From the NCBI GenBank assembly GCA_001643675.2, contig LSRY02000002.1, positions 905,501 to 969,500 on the forward strand: a stretch of 64,000 nucleotides of DNA, given 5' to 3'. This document shows, piece after piece, positions 1-13,300 of the stretch. How positions within the stretch are numbered: the first letter of the stretch is position 1; each line of letters begins with the position of its first letter. A model generated the notes under the pieces. That model made no database searches and was not told where the DNA came from. It saw nothing but the letters and a program-made list of their open reading frames with translations. Both the position numbers and the translations under genes were made by a program. The DNA comes from Monocercomonoides exilis (lineage: Eukaryota; Preaxostyla; Oxymonadida; Polymastigidae).

Positions 1-1350
1 AATGTTTTTTTCATTGAACTTCCGTTGTCAAACAGACAAAAAGCATCAAACCTGCTCGTCAAAACAGAAATATGTGAGCACCAGAAAAAACAGTGACACG
101 AGGGCGAATCTCCACCAGCCGTAGTAAGTGACGATGTATCCAACAACCACATGACTGATTTCAATGCTTGACTATTTCAATCAAAGAAAGTGTATTTATT
201 TATTTATTTATTTTTAGAAAATAAAATAAGTTATAATTTATATAAGTAAATGCATATGACATTACCTCCCAAAATGCCCAATTTCCGTTTTCACGTGCAA
301 ATATTCCTCCATGTTTCGTGTTTGTTGGGTTGCAATAGTAGCGAACGAAATATATAACAAACCATATGAGAACAATAATAACGCACGAAATAATAAATAG
401 AGAAAGATGTGTCGCAGAACTGTGGAAGAAGCAAGAAAAATGTTTTTGAAATATTCATAAATTTTCATGACGAAATTTCAATGTTTAACAAAAGAAAATT
501 AAATGTAGTTATATTAACAAATGATCAAATATAAAATAAACAAACAATGCAGTCATCCAAGGAAGAAGATCAAGATAAATTACATCTTCAGGCGAGTCGT
601 AGTCAAAAACAAATATGACAGATAGCCAACACATGGATGGAATAACTCTTTAATAACAATAGAAAAAAAGATGAAGTTCAAAGAATAAAATTTCAATTAA
701 ATTTATCAATAATAATGTAATATAAAAAGTACTAACAAATGATGCATACAAAACATATTGATAGAACTTCACCCACATTCGATAATAATCAAGAAGCCAT
801 TTCATTGATTTTTGTAATTTCTGAATTCAAACAATCGATATATATACATAATTTTGAAAGAATGAATTAATCGACACACCTTAAAAAATTTCGCAGCAAG
901 AATCATTGATAACAACAAATTAAAAAGAAAAAATATGGCCAATCCAAAACAAATAAAATATGACGTTTGAGACAAAGTTGCAAGAGGAGCAAGAGTAATC
1001 CAATTTATGATAGTATAAAACATGTCCGGAAATGGCAAAGGTGAGAATAACAATGAAATGGAAGTGCATTGAAGAAAAAACACAATCCAAAGAAAAAGAT
1101 CGAATGACGGTGTTCCATGTTTATTCTAAATTATTAATGCAGAAAATAATAACATTATTTGTGAAAAAATAATTAGAAAAAAATCAATGTTGGAAAAATT
1201 GTATTTCAGATGAATAATATATAATATAAAAAAATAAACCTGTACGGCAAGAGGATAACATAAATTAAAAATAATTTCGTCAGTGGTAGAACTTTTTTCT
1301 AATGAATCACTTTGTGAAGATTTTTGTCGATCATCTGCACCACCTTTCAT
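1..1350 (-). CDS. Multi-pass membrane protein, 5' part only (gene runs off the left edge)
   Basis: I do not recognise this gene with confidence. Six exons can be chained in one frame on the minus strand: 1350-1240, 1125-880, 820-737, 645-584, 419-266 and 171-52. All have GT-AG introns of 59-164 nt, and a further donor (GTTTGA) lies at 51. The start is the ATG at 1350. The product opens with a hydrophilic stretch of about 25 residues (MKGGADDRQKSSQSDS) and then has several hydrophobic helices. After these comes a polar segment with NPTNTKHGGIFARENGNW and then another helix ending VLTYFCFDEQ at the edge. It should lie in a membrane. The pattern vaguely recalls the N-terminal membrane part of large protist TmcB-like, PAS or cyclase sensors, but that is only a guess. 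It faces the homeobox gene head to head, 660 bp away. The exon chain is supported by phase matching at every junction. Confidence 0.6.
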
Positions 1351-2010
1351 AATAATTGCAGATGAAAGTTATCAATTGAATCCACCAATTTTCTTGTGGC
1401 TTGATCACAGGAAAAAAAATTAAAAAAAAAAGAGAATTAAAAGATGTCTTTAAATGTTGTTTATTTTAAAAATGTTATTTGTTTTATTAACAGCAAAATA
1501 AAACTGAATTCAGAAACGATAACTATAAAGATTTATTTTTTTCTATTCGAAACAAAAATTGAAGATTTCTTATCTCTTTGAAACTATTCCGTGTATTATG
1601 AAAATACATTTTTCATAATGTTTGATAAAAATTAGTTTGATTTGGAATCGATGTTGTGCAATTTCAATTCATTCAATAAATGTTTTCCAATATCAAAATA
1701 AAAACTTCTTGAAAAGCCAATAAAATTAAAAATATGCAGAAAATAATTCAATATCAATTTCTCAAATTATGCGAAAAAATTTATGTGTTTTTCTATTTAT
1801 TATTAACTGGAAATCCAATTATTGGACACCCATAAATAATTAAATCATCAAATTTGGAAATTTGGACTACAATTTGTGATTTGACGTGAAAAGTATTGGA
1901 TTTTTTGGAATGATGCATCAACTTACAACTTGTGGTACGACATCTTCGTCATATTTTGACGTGAATAACATCGATCTTTATAAAGGATATTTGTTGACAT
2001 TGATCTCTTC
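1351..2010. other. Intergenic region between divergent genes
   Basis: A/T-rich spacer between the left membrane gene (-) and the homeobox gene (+). I see no ORF of interest. It probably holds both promoters. It contains two exact copies of TTTGACGTGAA and a TATAAAG string 26 nt before the downstream ATG. Confidence 0.6.
1880..1965 (+). promoter_or_regulatory. Direct repeat of TTTGACGTGAA upstream of the homeobox gene
   Basis: Two identical 11-base copies lie at 1880-1890 and 1955-1965, 75 bp apart, in otherwise A/T-only DNA 46-131 bp before the ATG at 2011. The core TGACGTG resembles CRE/bZIP-type sites known in other eukaryotes. A role in control of the homeobox gene is inference. Confidence 0.35.
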
Positions 2011-5000
2011 ATGTCATCGCCTCAATTTGCTTTGTCATCAAAAGAACAGTTAATTATTCAAACTTTATCAAATCCTCAAATTTCAGCGTTTACATTTCAT
2101 TCTGATTTTCTGGACATACTTTTTGGATTCACTGTTCTGGCTGAAAATGATGAATCTTTTCTTCCTCTATTTTGTGAAATGATTCAACGATATGATTGGA
2201 CACTTAGAAATGAAAAAGTCGATCAAAGATGCGAATATAACTTCTTTCAAATCAAACAATTTATTTTGCAAACAGTTGCTCAAAAGCTATCAATACTTGA
2301 TCGATTAACAGTCAAACCTAAAAATCCTTTGATGGCGAGCGTTCAAAATCCATATCTTGTATTCTTTTCATTCATTGTTCCAGAATTAGGACAGATTTTC
2401 TTCCGAGAAGAGCAAGCAAAATTTGGTACAAACCTTTCTTCTCCAATTTTCGTGGAACAAATAGCAAATGCACTAAATCAACACAGTCAAGCAAGAATTG
2501 ACTTATCTTATCTTCTTTCTCTTTCATCTTTGGAATCGCTTCAAGTTGCTAGCGATCAATTTGTTGAAATGGAGAATTCACGAAGTTTGCTTTTTATCAT
2601 TTCTCAAATTTCAAATTTTTTTAATCATTTTTTTTTTTCAGCGCAAGAACAGATCAACCAGGTTGATTGCAACAGGGAAATTTCGCAGCAAGTGATGGCC
2701 ATTTCACCAGAGTTGGATCCATCTTCTCTGGCAACATATCAGCAATCGCGTGGGCTTGTTGGCGGAGCGATGGATGCAGTGAGCTACCAGAACATGATGG
2801 TGCAGTCTTATGAAGGAGAACTTAAAATGGACAATGAAATGGACAAGTGGGAAATGGACAAAAAGAAAGCGATGATGCTGGGCGTGGAGTCTGCTGCGTC
2901 GGCACAAGCACTCACAAGCAGTGAAGCAGGCAACGAAATGATGGACATCGATGAAGTAATAAATGATAATGCCAGCATTTCAGGCAGTGCTGGTGGTTAT
3001 GATACTCTGAAATCAACGCCTCGAATAAGAGGCGACTCGGGGATGTTTTCTTTGAAGAGCTCGTTACTCACGCTGTCGCCGTCGGTGATGCTGCACGAGA
3101 TGCAGAAAGAGCGAAGAGAGAAAATTAGAGATGAAGAAAGTCAGAGAGAGAAGATGAATGAAAATGCAATGGATTTGACACCACGCATTTCATCGTATTC
3201 GTCTGCTGCAGACTCAGCTGCATTGCAAACATCGCTTTCTTTGCCTTCTTCTTCGTCTTCGTCTTCGTCTTCAATCTTGTCAACTCCTCCTATTTCTGAC
3301 TCTTCTTCTTCCTCTTCTTCCTCTGCGTTTTCACTTGGATTTCATTCAACACTGTCACCAAACCAATTCCATCATTTTTCTTTCTCTCCCACCTCTTCCT
3401 CCTCCTCCTCTTCGTCTTCCTCTGCCCCCTCTTCTTCTTTATCTCCATCATCTTCTTCTTCCTCTTCCTCTAACATCATCTACCCTTCTGATTCTTCACT
3501 CGAACAATCATCATCATCATCATCATTATCTTCTTCTTCATCTTCTTCTTCTTGTGAATCAATTCCATCTTCATTGAGCTCTTCCTTCTACACACACACT
3601 CTTTCAATGCTCGACCAAAACAGCTCAATCACATCCACCCCACCTCCTTCTGCTTTGTCTCTTTCATCAAACGGATCATCTTCAGCATCAATGTCTGCTT
3701 CTTCTTCTTCTCCCTCTTCTTCCTCTTCTTCTTCTATTTCTTCTTCTTCATCTTCCTCCACTTCTTCACCAACGCCTTACACTTTTCCTTCATTTGGTTT
3801 CTCTCCCTTTGTATCTTCTTCTTTCTCTCCTTCTTCTTCTTTCGCATCGTCCTTGTCTTTCACACCTTCTTCTTTCTCTTCTTCGTCCTCCTCCTCCTTT
3901 TTCTCTTCGTCGCCTTCTTCTTTCCTGTCTTCTGACAGACACAACTCGATTACTGAGCTTTCGTTGACACAACCTCAGAACATACTCGATAACACAACAA
4001 CAACAACAGCAGCAGAAGCAGAAGCAGAAGATGAAGATCCAGCTGCAGCCATCGCAAATAGAAGCAGAAGAAACAGAGAAGCAGAAGAAGAATCTGAAGC
4101 AAAAACAATGGAAGAACAAGAACAAGAACAAGAACACGAAGGAGAGGAAGAGAAAATTGAAAATTTGTCATTTGCCCCTTTGTCACTGGCAGACAACAGA
4201 AGCACAGCAAAAGAATCGACTTTGTTTTCTGGAAGGGATTTCAAACAAATTTCTGAAGAGACACAAGGAAAGATGTTTCAGCCACAAAATGCAGAAGGCG
4301 CAGGGCTGATTGGCAAAGAGGGCTTTTTTGAGAGAAATGCGAATGGAAACATGCCAAATGGATTGTCCCAGCAATTCAAAGAAGAGATTTCAAACTGCTC
4401 GCATTTCGCATTCAACGCAAACAAAGAAGGAATTGAAAGTTTTGAAGAGAAAAACAGAATGAAAAGCGAAAATGTGCTGGAACAAAATGCAAGTGAAGAT
4501 GACAACGACGACGCGTTTTTGGCTGGCTCAGCTTCAGCAGGCGCTGCAAACATGCCGGAAAAGATGTTTCGGATGATGCAGAAGACGAAGAAGACGCTTG
4601 AAGATTTGGATAAAAAAATGACTGGAAGTTTTGAAAAGGAAGGCGAAATGCAGGAAATGGAAGGCGATGAAGAGAAAGAGAATCTGCCACACGATGCAAG
4701 TTCTTCGTTGTTTCTGAAAGTGGAAAAGAAAACTTCATCATCATCATCATCATCATCATCTTCTTCTTCTTCAAACCCAAACACCAAAAATAATTCATCT
4801 TCTTCCACAATTTCTGAATTTGACAGCACAACATTAACATACCCTCCACATAATGCTGACTCCCCCACCTCTTTTTCTCCGCTTCTTCCATCTGACCAGC
4901 CAACCAATGTAACCACTACAACTTCTGCAACCACTGGAATCACTGCAACTTCTGCAGCTACTGGCTTTTCTTCCTTTTCTGATGAGGAAGACGAGCAAGA

Positions 5001-5182
5001 ACAGCCAAAAAGAAGAAGCGGGCGGTGCGGGCTGAAGAGAAGAATAACACCAAGAAACCAGAGTCCAAAGGAAGGAAGCTACTGTAACATCAGAAGTGGG
5101 AAAATGGATGAAGGAAGCTTGGGGGATGGGAGTGAGGAGAAGAAAGAAGAAGATGCAAGGAATGATGATGGAGAAAGAAAAG

Positions 5183-5214
<32 letters not shown>

Positions 5215-8200
5215 TATGATGATGATGATGATGATGATGGAGTGGATGCTCAGCAAATTTCTGGCTTTTTGGATCCGCTTGCTCCTCCGCTGCAGACAAT
5301 GACAAGAAAGATGGAAAGGCAGGAAATAAGAGAACAGAACAAACAAAACATGAGAAACGAGAAAGAAAGTGAAGAAAATTTTGATGAAGGTAGAATCAAT
5401 GAAGGAGGAAGAAGCGAAGCTGCTGGCATTTCCAATGATAACTCGATGATAACAGGCGAAACTGAGCTTGGCAAGAAAGACGATTTCATTGATGAGGAGT
5501 ACGGGATGAAGCTTGACACAGAAAAATCAATATCATCAATGACTTCAACATTATCTTTGCCTTCCTCCTCGTCTTCTTCTTTCCTTTCGCTTTCTCTTTC
5601 GCTTTCGCCTTCTTCTTCGTTTTCTGAGTCGCCATCAGCTGTTTCTGCCTCAGCAGTCCATCCGTTTCTGACATCTGCCTTCAACATTCATCAGATGCAT
5701 CAACCTCAGAACGAACTTAACGACGCAATGCAATCAATCTCTTCTTCTTCCTCTTCCTCTTCCTCTTCCTCTTCATCATCATCTCCATCTTCTTCTTCCT
5801 CTTCTTCGCTTCTTGCTTCATCAAACATTCCACCTTTGTCTTCACTTCCACTCTCTCCAACAAATCCTGATTTTTCCTCCACAAACATTCATCCGTATTT
5901 CTCTTCCTCTTTTTTCGGCTCATTATCATCATCATCGTCTTCTTCTTCTTCATCTTTATCATCTTTGTCATCATCATCATCATCTTCTTCTCTTGCTTCA
6001 AACGGATTGCCTGTAACAACCTATCAAACCTCCTCCTCCTCCTCCTCCTCTTCCTCTTCCTGGATCCCTTCCCCTTTCCTCTCCTCTCCTTCCTCTCCAT
6101 TCAACACAGAATTCACTTCTCCTTCTCTTTCTGAAGCGTCACTTTATCCATCAGCTTATTCCCAGCTGCCTTCAATGATGTCTTCTTCTTCTTCTTCTTC
6201 TTCCTCCTCTTCCTCTTCTTCCTCTTCTTTTGGCTCATATGCACCACACAGCTTCTGTTCTGCTCGCAGTTGTGGTAGAAGCAGAGGAACGATGATGCCA
6301 TTGCAATCATCATCAATGCAATCATCGTCACCATCTTCTTCTTCCTCTCCTTCCTCTTCTTCTCCCACAACTTCTGATTATACATCTCCATTGCTTTCTT
6401 CTTCTTCTTCTTCTTCTTCCTCAAATTTTGTTCCATCATCTTATCATTTGCGTAATCCTCACCCACTTTCCTACTCAACATCACTTTCTTCTTCTTCTTC
6501 TTCTTCCTCCTCCTCTCCTTCTTCTTCTTCTGCTTGCAATTTTTCAATGACACATTCCGCCCCTTCTTCCTCTTCTCTGATGGGCTCTGCTTCTTCCTCT
6601 CTCCAATCCCCCTTTTTCACTGCCCACTCTCAGCCGCCTCATCCGCTTTCCTCCATTTTTGCTTCCTCGTCGCTTGCCTCTCCTTCTTTCCTGCCAACCA
6701 CTTACTCTTCTGGAATGAATGCCATGCACCTTTCCTCTTCCTTTTCCTCCTCCTCCTCTTCTTCCTCCTCTTCTTGCTCCTCCTGCTCCTCCTCTTCCTC
6801 CTCTTCTTCTGCTTCTTCCTTCGGCTTTGGAGAGGCACACGAAGCGCCAACTTTATCGTTTCCTTTCCTTTCGACCGTATTTGGCCCCCGCTTAGCGCAG
6901 GCGATGTGCGCATTCCTGGCAGAAACAGCTGAGCCAGTGATCCAATCAACCCCAGCCCTTTCTCTGCAAATGATCTCTGCCTCTTCTTCTTCCTCATCAT
7001 CTTCCTCCTCCTCCTCCTCTTCTTCCTCCCCAGCTCGCTCTTCTTCTGACTTATCACCCATCTCCTCTCTGCTATCTTCCTCTCTCTCATCCGCTTCCCC
7101 TTCTTCCTCTGCACTCTTGTCCGGAATGACACCTTCAGTGATTCCTCTCTCTTTGCCCCCGCCGCAGAAGGAGAACGGGAGGTTCACGCCTTCAGTGCTG
7201 CGCCTGCTGAAGATGTGGTACGACGACAAAAAACGGAGAATTAGAGAAGAGGCAATTCTCCGGGCATATCCGGGACAGATGAGCCAACAACAACAACAGC
7301 AGCAGCAACAACAGCAGATGATGATGAAGCAACACAATCAGAAGCAGCTATATGGACAGTCACCGTATTATCAGAGAATAAACCAGCAATCATCGACTTC
7401 ATCATCATCATCCTCTTCTTTTTCTGGTTCTTATCAATTTGCAGACTCGCAAATGGAGGACAGTTCGATGAGCATGGCTGGAGGAGAAGATGAGCAGATG
7501 CAGATGAATGAGGAAGGAAGATACAACACAAGAATGAGGGAGGACCGAGAAAGGGAATTTTTGCACTCGAGAAGAGGAATTAAGAATGGGAAAGGGAGAA
7601 AACGGTACAGAACGTCGTTTGGCGGAGAATTCGAGAGATTTTACGATGATGAGGAAGAAGAAGAAGATGACGATGATGAAGAAAATGATAACGATGAAGA
7701 AGATGAAGATGAAGAAAACAAAATGAATGAAGCTAATGGAATGGATATGCTCCAAGGCGGATGCAGCAGCCAGATGTCTGCTGATCTCCAAGGCCAACAA
7801 AGCTATCAGTCTCAATTCGACCAGCAAAGCCAGTCGATGCAGTATTCAGCAGGAAACAGCTCTTCTCCATACAATTTTGGTGCCACGTACTATTCATCAG
7901 CTGGTTCAGTAGCTGGCTCAGTGGCTGTATCAACTGCATCAGCTGCTTCCCCATCGTATGGAAGGATGCCGTATCGTGGGGTGTATGCTACGAAGGAAGA
8001 GAAACGCATTCTGTGTGCGTTGACGAGGCTGTCGATGACACAGATGACGAACTGGATATCCAACATGCGCAATAGAGATCCAGATAAGAAGAGAGACAAG
8101 AAGGAGAGAGAAAGAGAAAGAGAAAGAGAAAGAGAGAGGGAGAGGGAAAGAGAGAGAGAAAGAGAAAAGGAAAGAGGAAAGTATTCAGAGAAGGACAATG

Positions 8201-10179
8201 CAAGACTGAACCACAACTCGCGCAATTCAAAGACGTATTCAGCTTCTTCTTCTTCTTCTTCTTCAAATTCTCCTCTTTATTCATCTTCTTTACACAGCAC
8301 ACACAATTCAATGTATACCACAGTTGGTCTTCCGTCTGCTTCTTCTTCTGAGCTTTCTCCTTCACATTCGCCGCGCCATCGCCAGAGGCAGCTGTCTGGA
8401 TCTTCTTCTCCTTCTTCTCTCGGCAGTTCGTTCTCTTTGGGCGACGATTCTTCTTCTCCTTCTCTTTCCTCTCCTCTTTCTCCTTCAAATTCTCTTTCTC
8501 TTTCTCCTTCTTCTTCTTCACCTCGATCACTCCAGTGTGATTCTCAACTTTTCGCCTCTGCTGCTCCTTCTGAGATGGACAAAGATTTTTATGGAATGAA
8601 CTCCTCAGAGCTGATTCAAGGCTCCTCTGCTTCATCATCTTCATCAGCTTCATATTCTATGTCTTCCAGTTCATCAAGCTTACTTTCTTCGACCGGCTCT
8701 TCTTTCTCTTCTCTTTCGTCTTTTCAGCCATCATCATCATTATCTTCTTCCTCTTCTTCATCTTCAAACGCACCCGCAACGTTGATAGCAGCTGTTTCTT
8801 TGAACAATTCACTGAAATCTGACCACTATGCCTTTGGAAATGCGAATCGTAGTCAGAATTCATTCACTTTCGAGTCACAATCAGCCAGCGATAAAGACAT
8901 TGATGAAGATTTGAGCTGGATCGATGGAGAAGACGAGAGCGGGGCGGAGAACACGAAGAAAGAGCAAACAGTTCAACAAGAACAGACAAATCAAACATCA
9001 TCAGCTTCATCGGCTTCATCATCTTCTTCTTCCTCTTCCTCTTCTTCAATGCAGTTTCCTTCATCAACAGGAGAATCGTCTTTATCTGATCAATCACGGA
9101 TGTCTTCAACAATACACACACCGCAAAATGGCCCAACACCATCAACATCGCCTTTTAATTCATCTTCTCCTCATATGCCACTTGTTTCTGCTTCAAACTC
9201 TTCCTCTTCGTTGGATGGCTCTTCAGCTCTTTCAAAGGAAGCAACAGAACTTTCTTCAGAACATTCACAGGGCATTCAAAATGAAACGCTCGATTTTGAT
9301 TTTTCAAGTGAAATGCCACAAGACAAAGCTATTTCTGATGAAAAGAACAGAAGCAGAGGAAGAGGCAGAACACGCGGAAGAGGACGAGGAAGAGGCAGAG
9401 GGCGCGGAAGGGTCGAAAGCAAAAAACGCATTCGGCTATCAGATTTGAAGAGCTTTGATTATGATGAAGAAGAGCATTCAACTGATTCACATGCAAAAAC
9501 GGAGAATTATCCAGTGTTCGGAGGCAGCAGCCATCCGATGATGAACAGCTTCTACTGCCCAACACAGCCAGCTTCTTTGGCTTCGCAAATTCCTTCGGTC
9601 ACACAGAACCAAACTGTCGTTGGAGCAGAAGGCTCAAATTCAGCAGGGCAAACATCAGAATCAACAACAGCAGAAAACGGCGAAGCAAAGAAAAATGACA
9701 CAAAAACTTCTCCGCTCGAAACTTCGAATATTAAAGTGGCTTCGACTTCTCCTATTTCTTCTCTTCTTGCATCCTCCTCTTCATCATCATTGATTCCCCC
9801 AGTTATTCTACCATCTTCCCTTCCTTCTCTTTCCCCAAAATATTCATTCCCCTCTCATAAACTTGGGCAGCCGCTGCCAAGAGCATCTTTGGCCATGCCG
9901 CCATCATTCAACCCGAATCACCTTCCTTCATACTCAACCACTTCAAAAGGCTTATCTACATTTCCTGTTACATTTCCTACTTTTAATGTTTCCAATCTAT
10001 CACCTTCTCCATATACCACGTCTTCTTCAGCTGCAAACATTCAGAAAAATATTCTGCCAAAATCAACTCTAATTCCATCTTCAGTTAACACTGTAACTCC
10101 TAGCATTACTTCAACTATTCCTTCAACTTATAATTTGCAGAAGAATGCAAATAACTCTTCAAAAAATATCCCTGCATAA
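2011..10179 (+). CDS. Giant poly-Ser protein with a split TALE-type homeodomain
   Basis: A single ORF of 2722 codons starts at ATG 2011. Residues 1 to about 230 are ordinary sequence of unknown type; most of the rest is serine runs with Glu, Asn and Asp tracts. A TALE (KN-type) homeodomain is visible in two halves. Helix 1 is at residues 1723-1743 (GRFTPSVLRLLKMWYDDKKR, with F1725, L1733 and W1736). Helices 2-3 are at about 1991-2022 (YATKEEKRIL, then NWISNMRNR, with W2015, N2018 and R2020 at the DNA-reading positions of WFxNxR). About 250 residues of poly-Gln (about 1759-1769), Ser and acidic sequence separate them. A basic Arg/Glu repeat follows at about 2030-2055, and an RG-repeat at about 2446-2470 may bind nucleic acid. 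It is probably a nuclear DNA-binding regulator. Residues 192-210 may be an unspliced 57-nt intron (2585-2641). Confidence 0.8.
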
Positions 10180-10340
10180 TAAATTATTTGTTTACTGTTT
10201 TTGTTAAAAATGTAATGGAATATATTTATTTAAAACTTAAATTTATTGTGTGTTTTTCGATTTTCAATACACCCTTAATACAACTTTGACACTTTCATTC
10301 TTGACAATTTTTAATAATTCCAAAACAAGTGCCAACTTTT

Positions 10341-13300
10341 ATGATACAAAAGCAACGTGTATATATATGTCTTATTGCGGCGTTTTCGCTTACTGTGACA
10401 TATGCAATCTTACAATCATTATCACAAGCTTATTCAACAAATAATTTCCCAATTTCTTTTTCGCCATACTTAAATAACCCTGTTATTGAATCACATTTTA
10501 ACGATATTCACAATGATATTAAGCCTTATTCAAACGTTGTGTTTATAATGTTTAACGGAATCTCCGAAAGACAAGCAAGTCCAATATACAAAGCTCTTGG
10601 ATCGACTTCACACCAATATATAATTAAAAGTCCTTTTTTAAAAAATCCAATTAACACAAAATTATCAGTTCTTTATGGATTTGATCCTCAGAGGCTTAGT
10701 CTTAGCCCAACTTTTTCCGATACTTTCATCAGCAATTTTGGAGCTTCACATAATTACTCGAAAATATCATTTAGACCAACTTTATTTTCGAATGCATCTA
10801 TTAAAAGAGAACCAATTATTGATCCTACAAGCACATTCGAATCATTTTTTAGCATTTTAGATAAAAATCAGAAATCAAACAGTTCCTTGTTTGTATTTTC
10901 GGAATGGCCTGACTATTTTCAATCTCAAGACCGTGAAGAAGTTATGGTATGGTAATCACTATTTGACTTTTCCTTTTTTATCCTGTTAACATTTACTAAA
11001 AAAGTTTAATTCTTCCAGACTCGGACCGTTTGATGTGATGCAGATTGCAAAAGATATGCAAAAGATAGCGAAGTGGATTGATGATCATCCCCAATACCTT
11101 CTGGTCATTTTAGACGGAGAAGGTCCTGACGAGCAATGTATGTCGAAAGCTCTTTTACTTCGAATTGACGCATCATTTCTTTCATGTAACAATTTAATTA
11201 ATCATACCAATTTTTTCATTACAAATTTGATTTGCTTCATTAACATCTTTCTCAGGCAAAATAACCCCAGACTCATTTCCAGTTCGTGTGAAAGGCGGCT
11301 GGAAAGAAGCTGGCGACGGGTGGATGGTGATCTACCACCCTTCACTTAAGTCATCCAGCCGAATCATCAACCTGGGCGATGTGGCAGCCACCTTGTCAAA
11401 AGTGCTTCCAGACACGCAAATACCGTTCTATTCAGTGGGGAGAACAGAAGCCATCCTCCAGTCAGCACTCGCTGAAGTGGTCGCCAAGCAGGAAAACTTG
11501 TACCAGCTGTGGAAACTTTGTGCTGCATCGACTTATCACTGTGATGGAAGCCTTCAACTGAATGAGACTGATTCAGTGGCTTCAAAGAAAACAATGAGAT
11601 CAAAATTAAGTAGCTTTTCTTCACTTTCATCATCATCATCATCATCATCATCATCTTCTTCTTCTTTCTCCTTCTCTTCCTTCATCAACAATGGCAATGG
11701 CAACAACAAGAGCAACACCTCTTCCTCTGATTCCGTCCTGGTTGACCGCAAATTCATATCACGTCTTGTTAATTTCGATGCATTCACTGTCTTTCCTCTG
11801 GGCATCTCTGCCGACGAGCTGGATGACATCGCTTCTGAGCGAGTAAACTCCACCGTCCTCACAAAAATCGAGGCAGCAGCGAAGCTCACGACATTTCTGG
11901 AATTCAACGACGACTTCACAAAGGCATACGAAATGCTGAAAAAGGCGATTGACACCCGCAACAAGTCGTCGATGAAGATGTTTTATGTGCTGATGTGCTC
12001 AACAGGGCTGGCTGTGGCTGTTGCTGGGGCGCTTCTCGACTTGTGTGTGATGTATGCGATCAAGAGCCCATCGCTAAACGAAGAAGCCTTCCAGGAAAAC
12101 GAGCTAAAAAAACGGATTGAAAAGGCGAAGGAACTGGAAAGTAGAGAAGCTGCTAATGTTGGAAATGAAGGGACAGTTGAGGCAAAAGAAGGCGATAACG
12201 AAGATAAACACAGTAGCAGTTCTGAAAATGAGAGAGATAAAAATAAAGATAAAGACCATGAAAATAACCACTCTGAAAACAACGAAGCAGCAGCAGCGGC
12301 ACCAACTGAAGAGCCACGTGTACATACTCCTTCACGCATCAGCAGCTTCAAGAGCATGCTGTCTGTCATCAACCCAATCAACATTGTGGTGTTTCTGTGT
12401 CTGTTCCTTCCGCTCAATCTACTCCCGTCGGCTTTCTTCTTCCACCTCCGCTTCCCTTCATTGAAACTATTCCACATGCTTGTCTCAATGGAGTCCATTT
12501 TGGCTTCTTTTCGGGCACTTGTACTTGGCGTGGCAGTGCTTCTTATCCTGTTCTCATTCATCCGCATCATTTCATACTTCATGCGTCCACTTCCACCACT
12601 CGTAATATCTTCATCATCTTCCTCTGCTTCTTCTGCTTCTGCATCCGCATCCGCTTCTGCTTCTGCCTCTTCTTCTTCTTCAGCATCATCTACCCGCCGT
12701 CGTCGTTCTGTTGGCATTTGCTCGCCTCGTGCAAAGCAGTTCTACTCATTCTGTTCTCCTCTTCTCGCTCTCATCTTCTACGGACTTGTATTCATTGCAG
12801 TTTATGTTTTATTCCCGTATTTCCCCGAATGGATCAACAAGCTGCAGCAGAAGTTACCGCCAACGACGCATTCTGCTGTGTGCTGTGTGCTGGTTGAGCA
12901 GACAATGCGATATGCGACTGTGATTGTGATGATAGTGGAGCTGCTAATTCCCTCGCTGTGCATTGTTATCAGAGGAGTGGTTGAGCACAGAAATAAAAGG
13001 ATTCGGATGGGCCGGTCGATTCGCATGGCAAACTCGAATCGCAGCTTCGGCTCGCTGTTTAATGATGAAGGCAACAGTGGAATGGATTCAGATGAGCAGC
13101 AGAAGAGGAAGGTCTGTGGCTGTATGGAGACGGTGGATAAGGAGAAAGAGGAAGACGATGCATTCATTGAGAAGGCTGACCAGAGGATGATTAGAGAGGC
13201 TGTGTCTCAAGGAAAAACATGGAAGGTCAGGTATTTGAAGACGAAGAAACTGCTGAGGAGCAGACAGGCTGTCTTAATGCAGCCGCTATCTGCTGCTTGG

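Noticed and set aside
5190-5240. CRISPR-like or satellite array from regular short repeats in the coding region
   Set aside because: They are trinucleotide runs coding Asn and Asp in frame; no spacer-repeat structure exists.
3790-9565. Many long minus-strand and alternate-frame ORFs across the poly-Ser gene (poly-Glu, poly-Lys, poly-Leu proteins)
   Set aside because: They are the complement or frame-shift of Ser-codon tracts; none has a conserved motif, and the plus-strand ORF is continuous.
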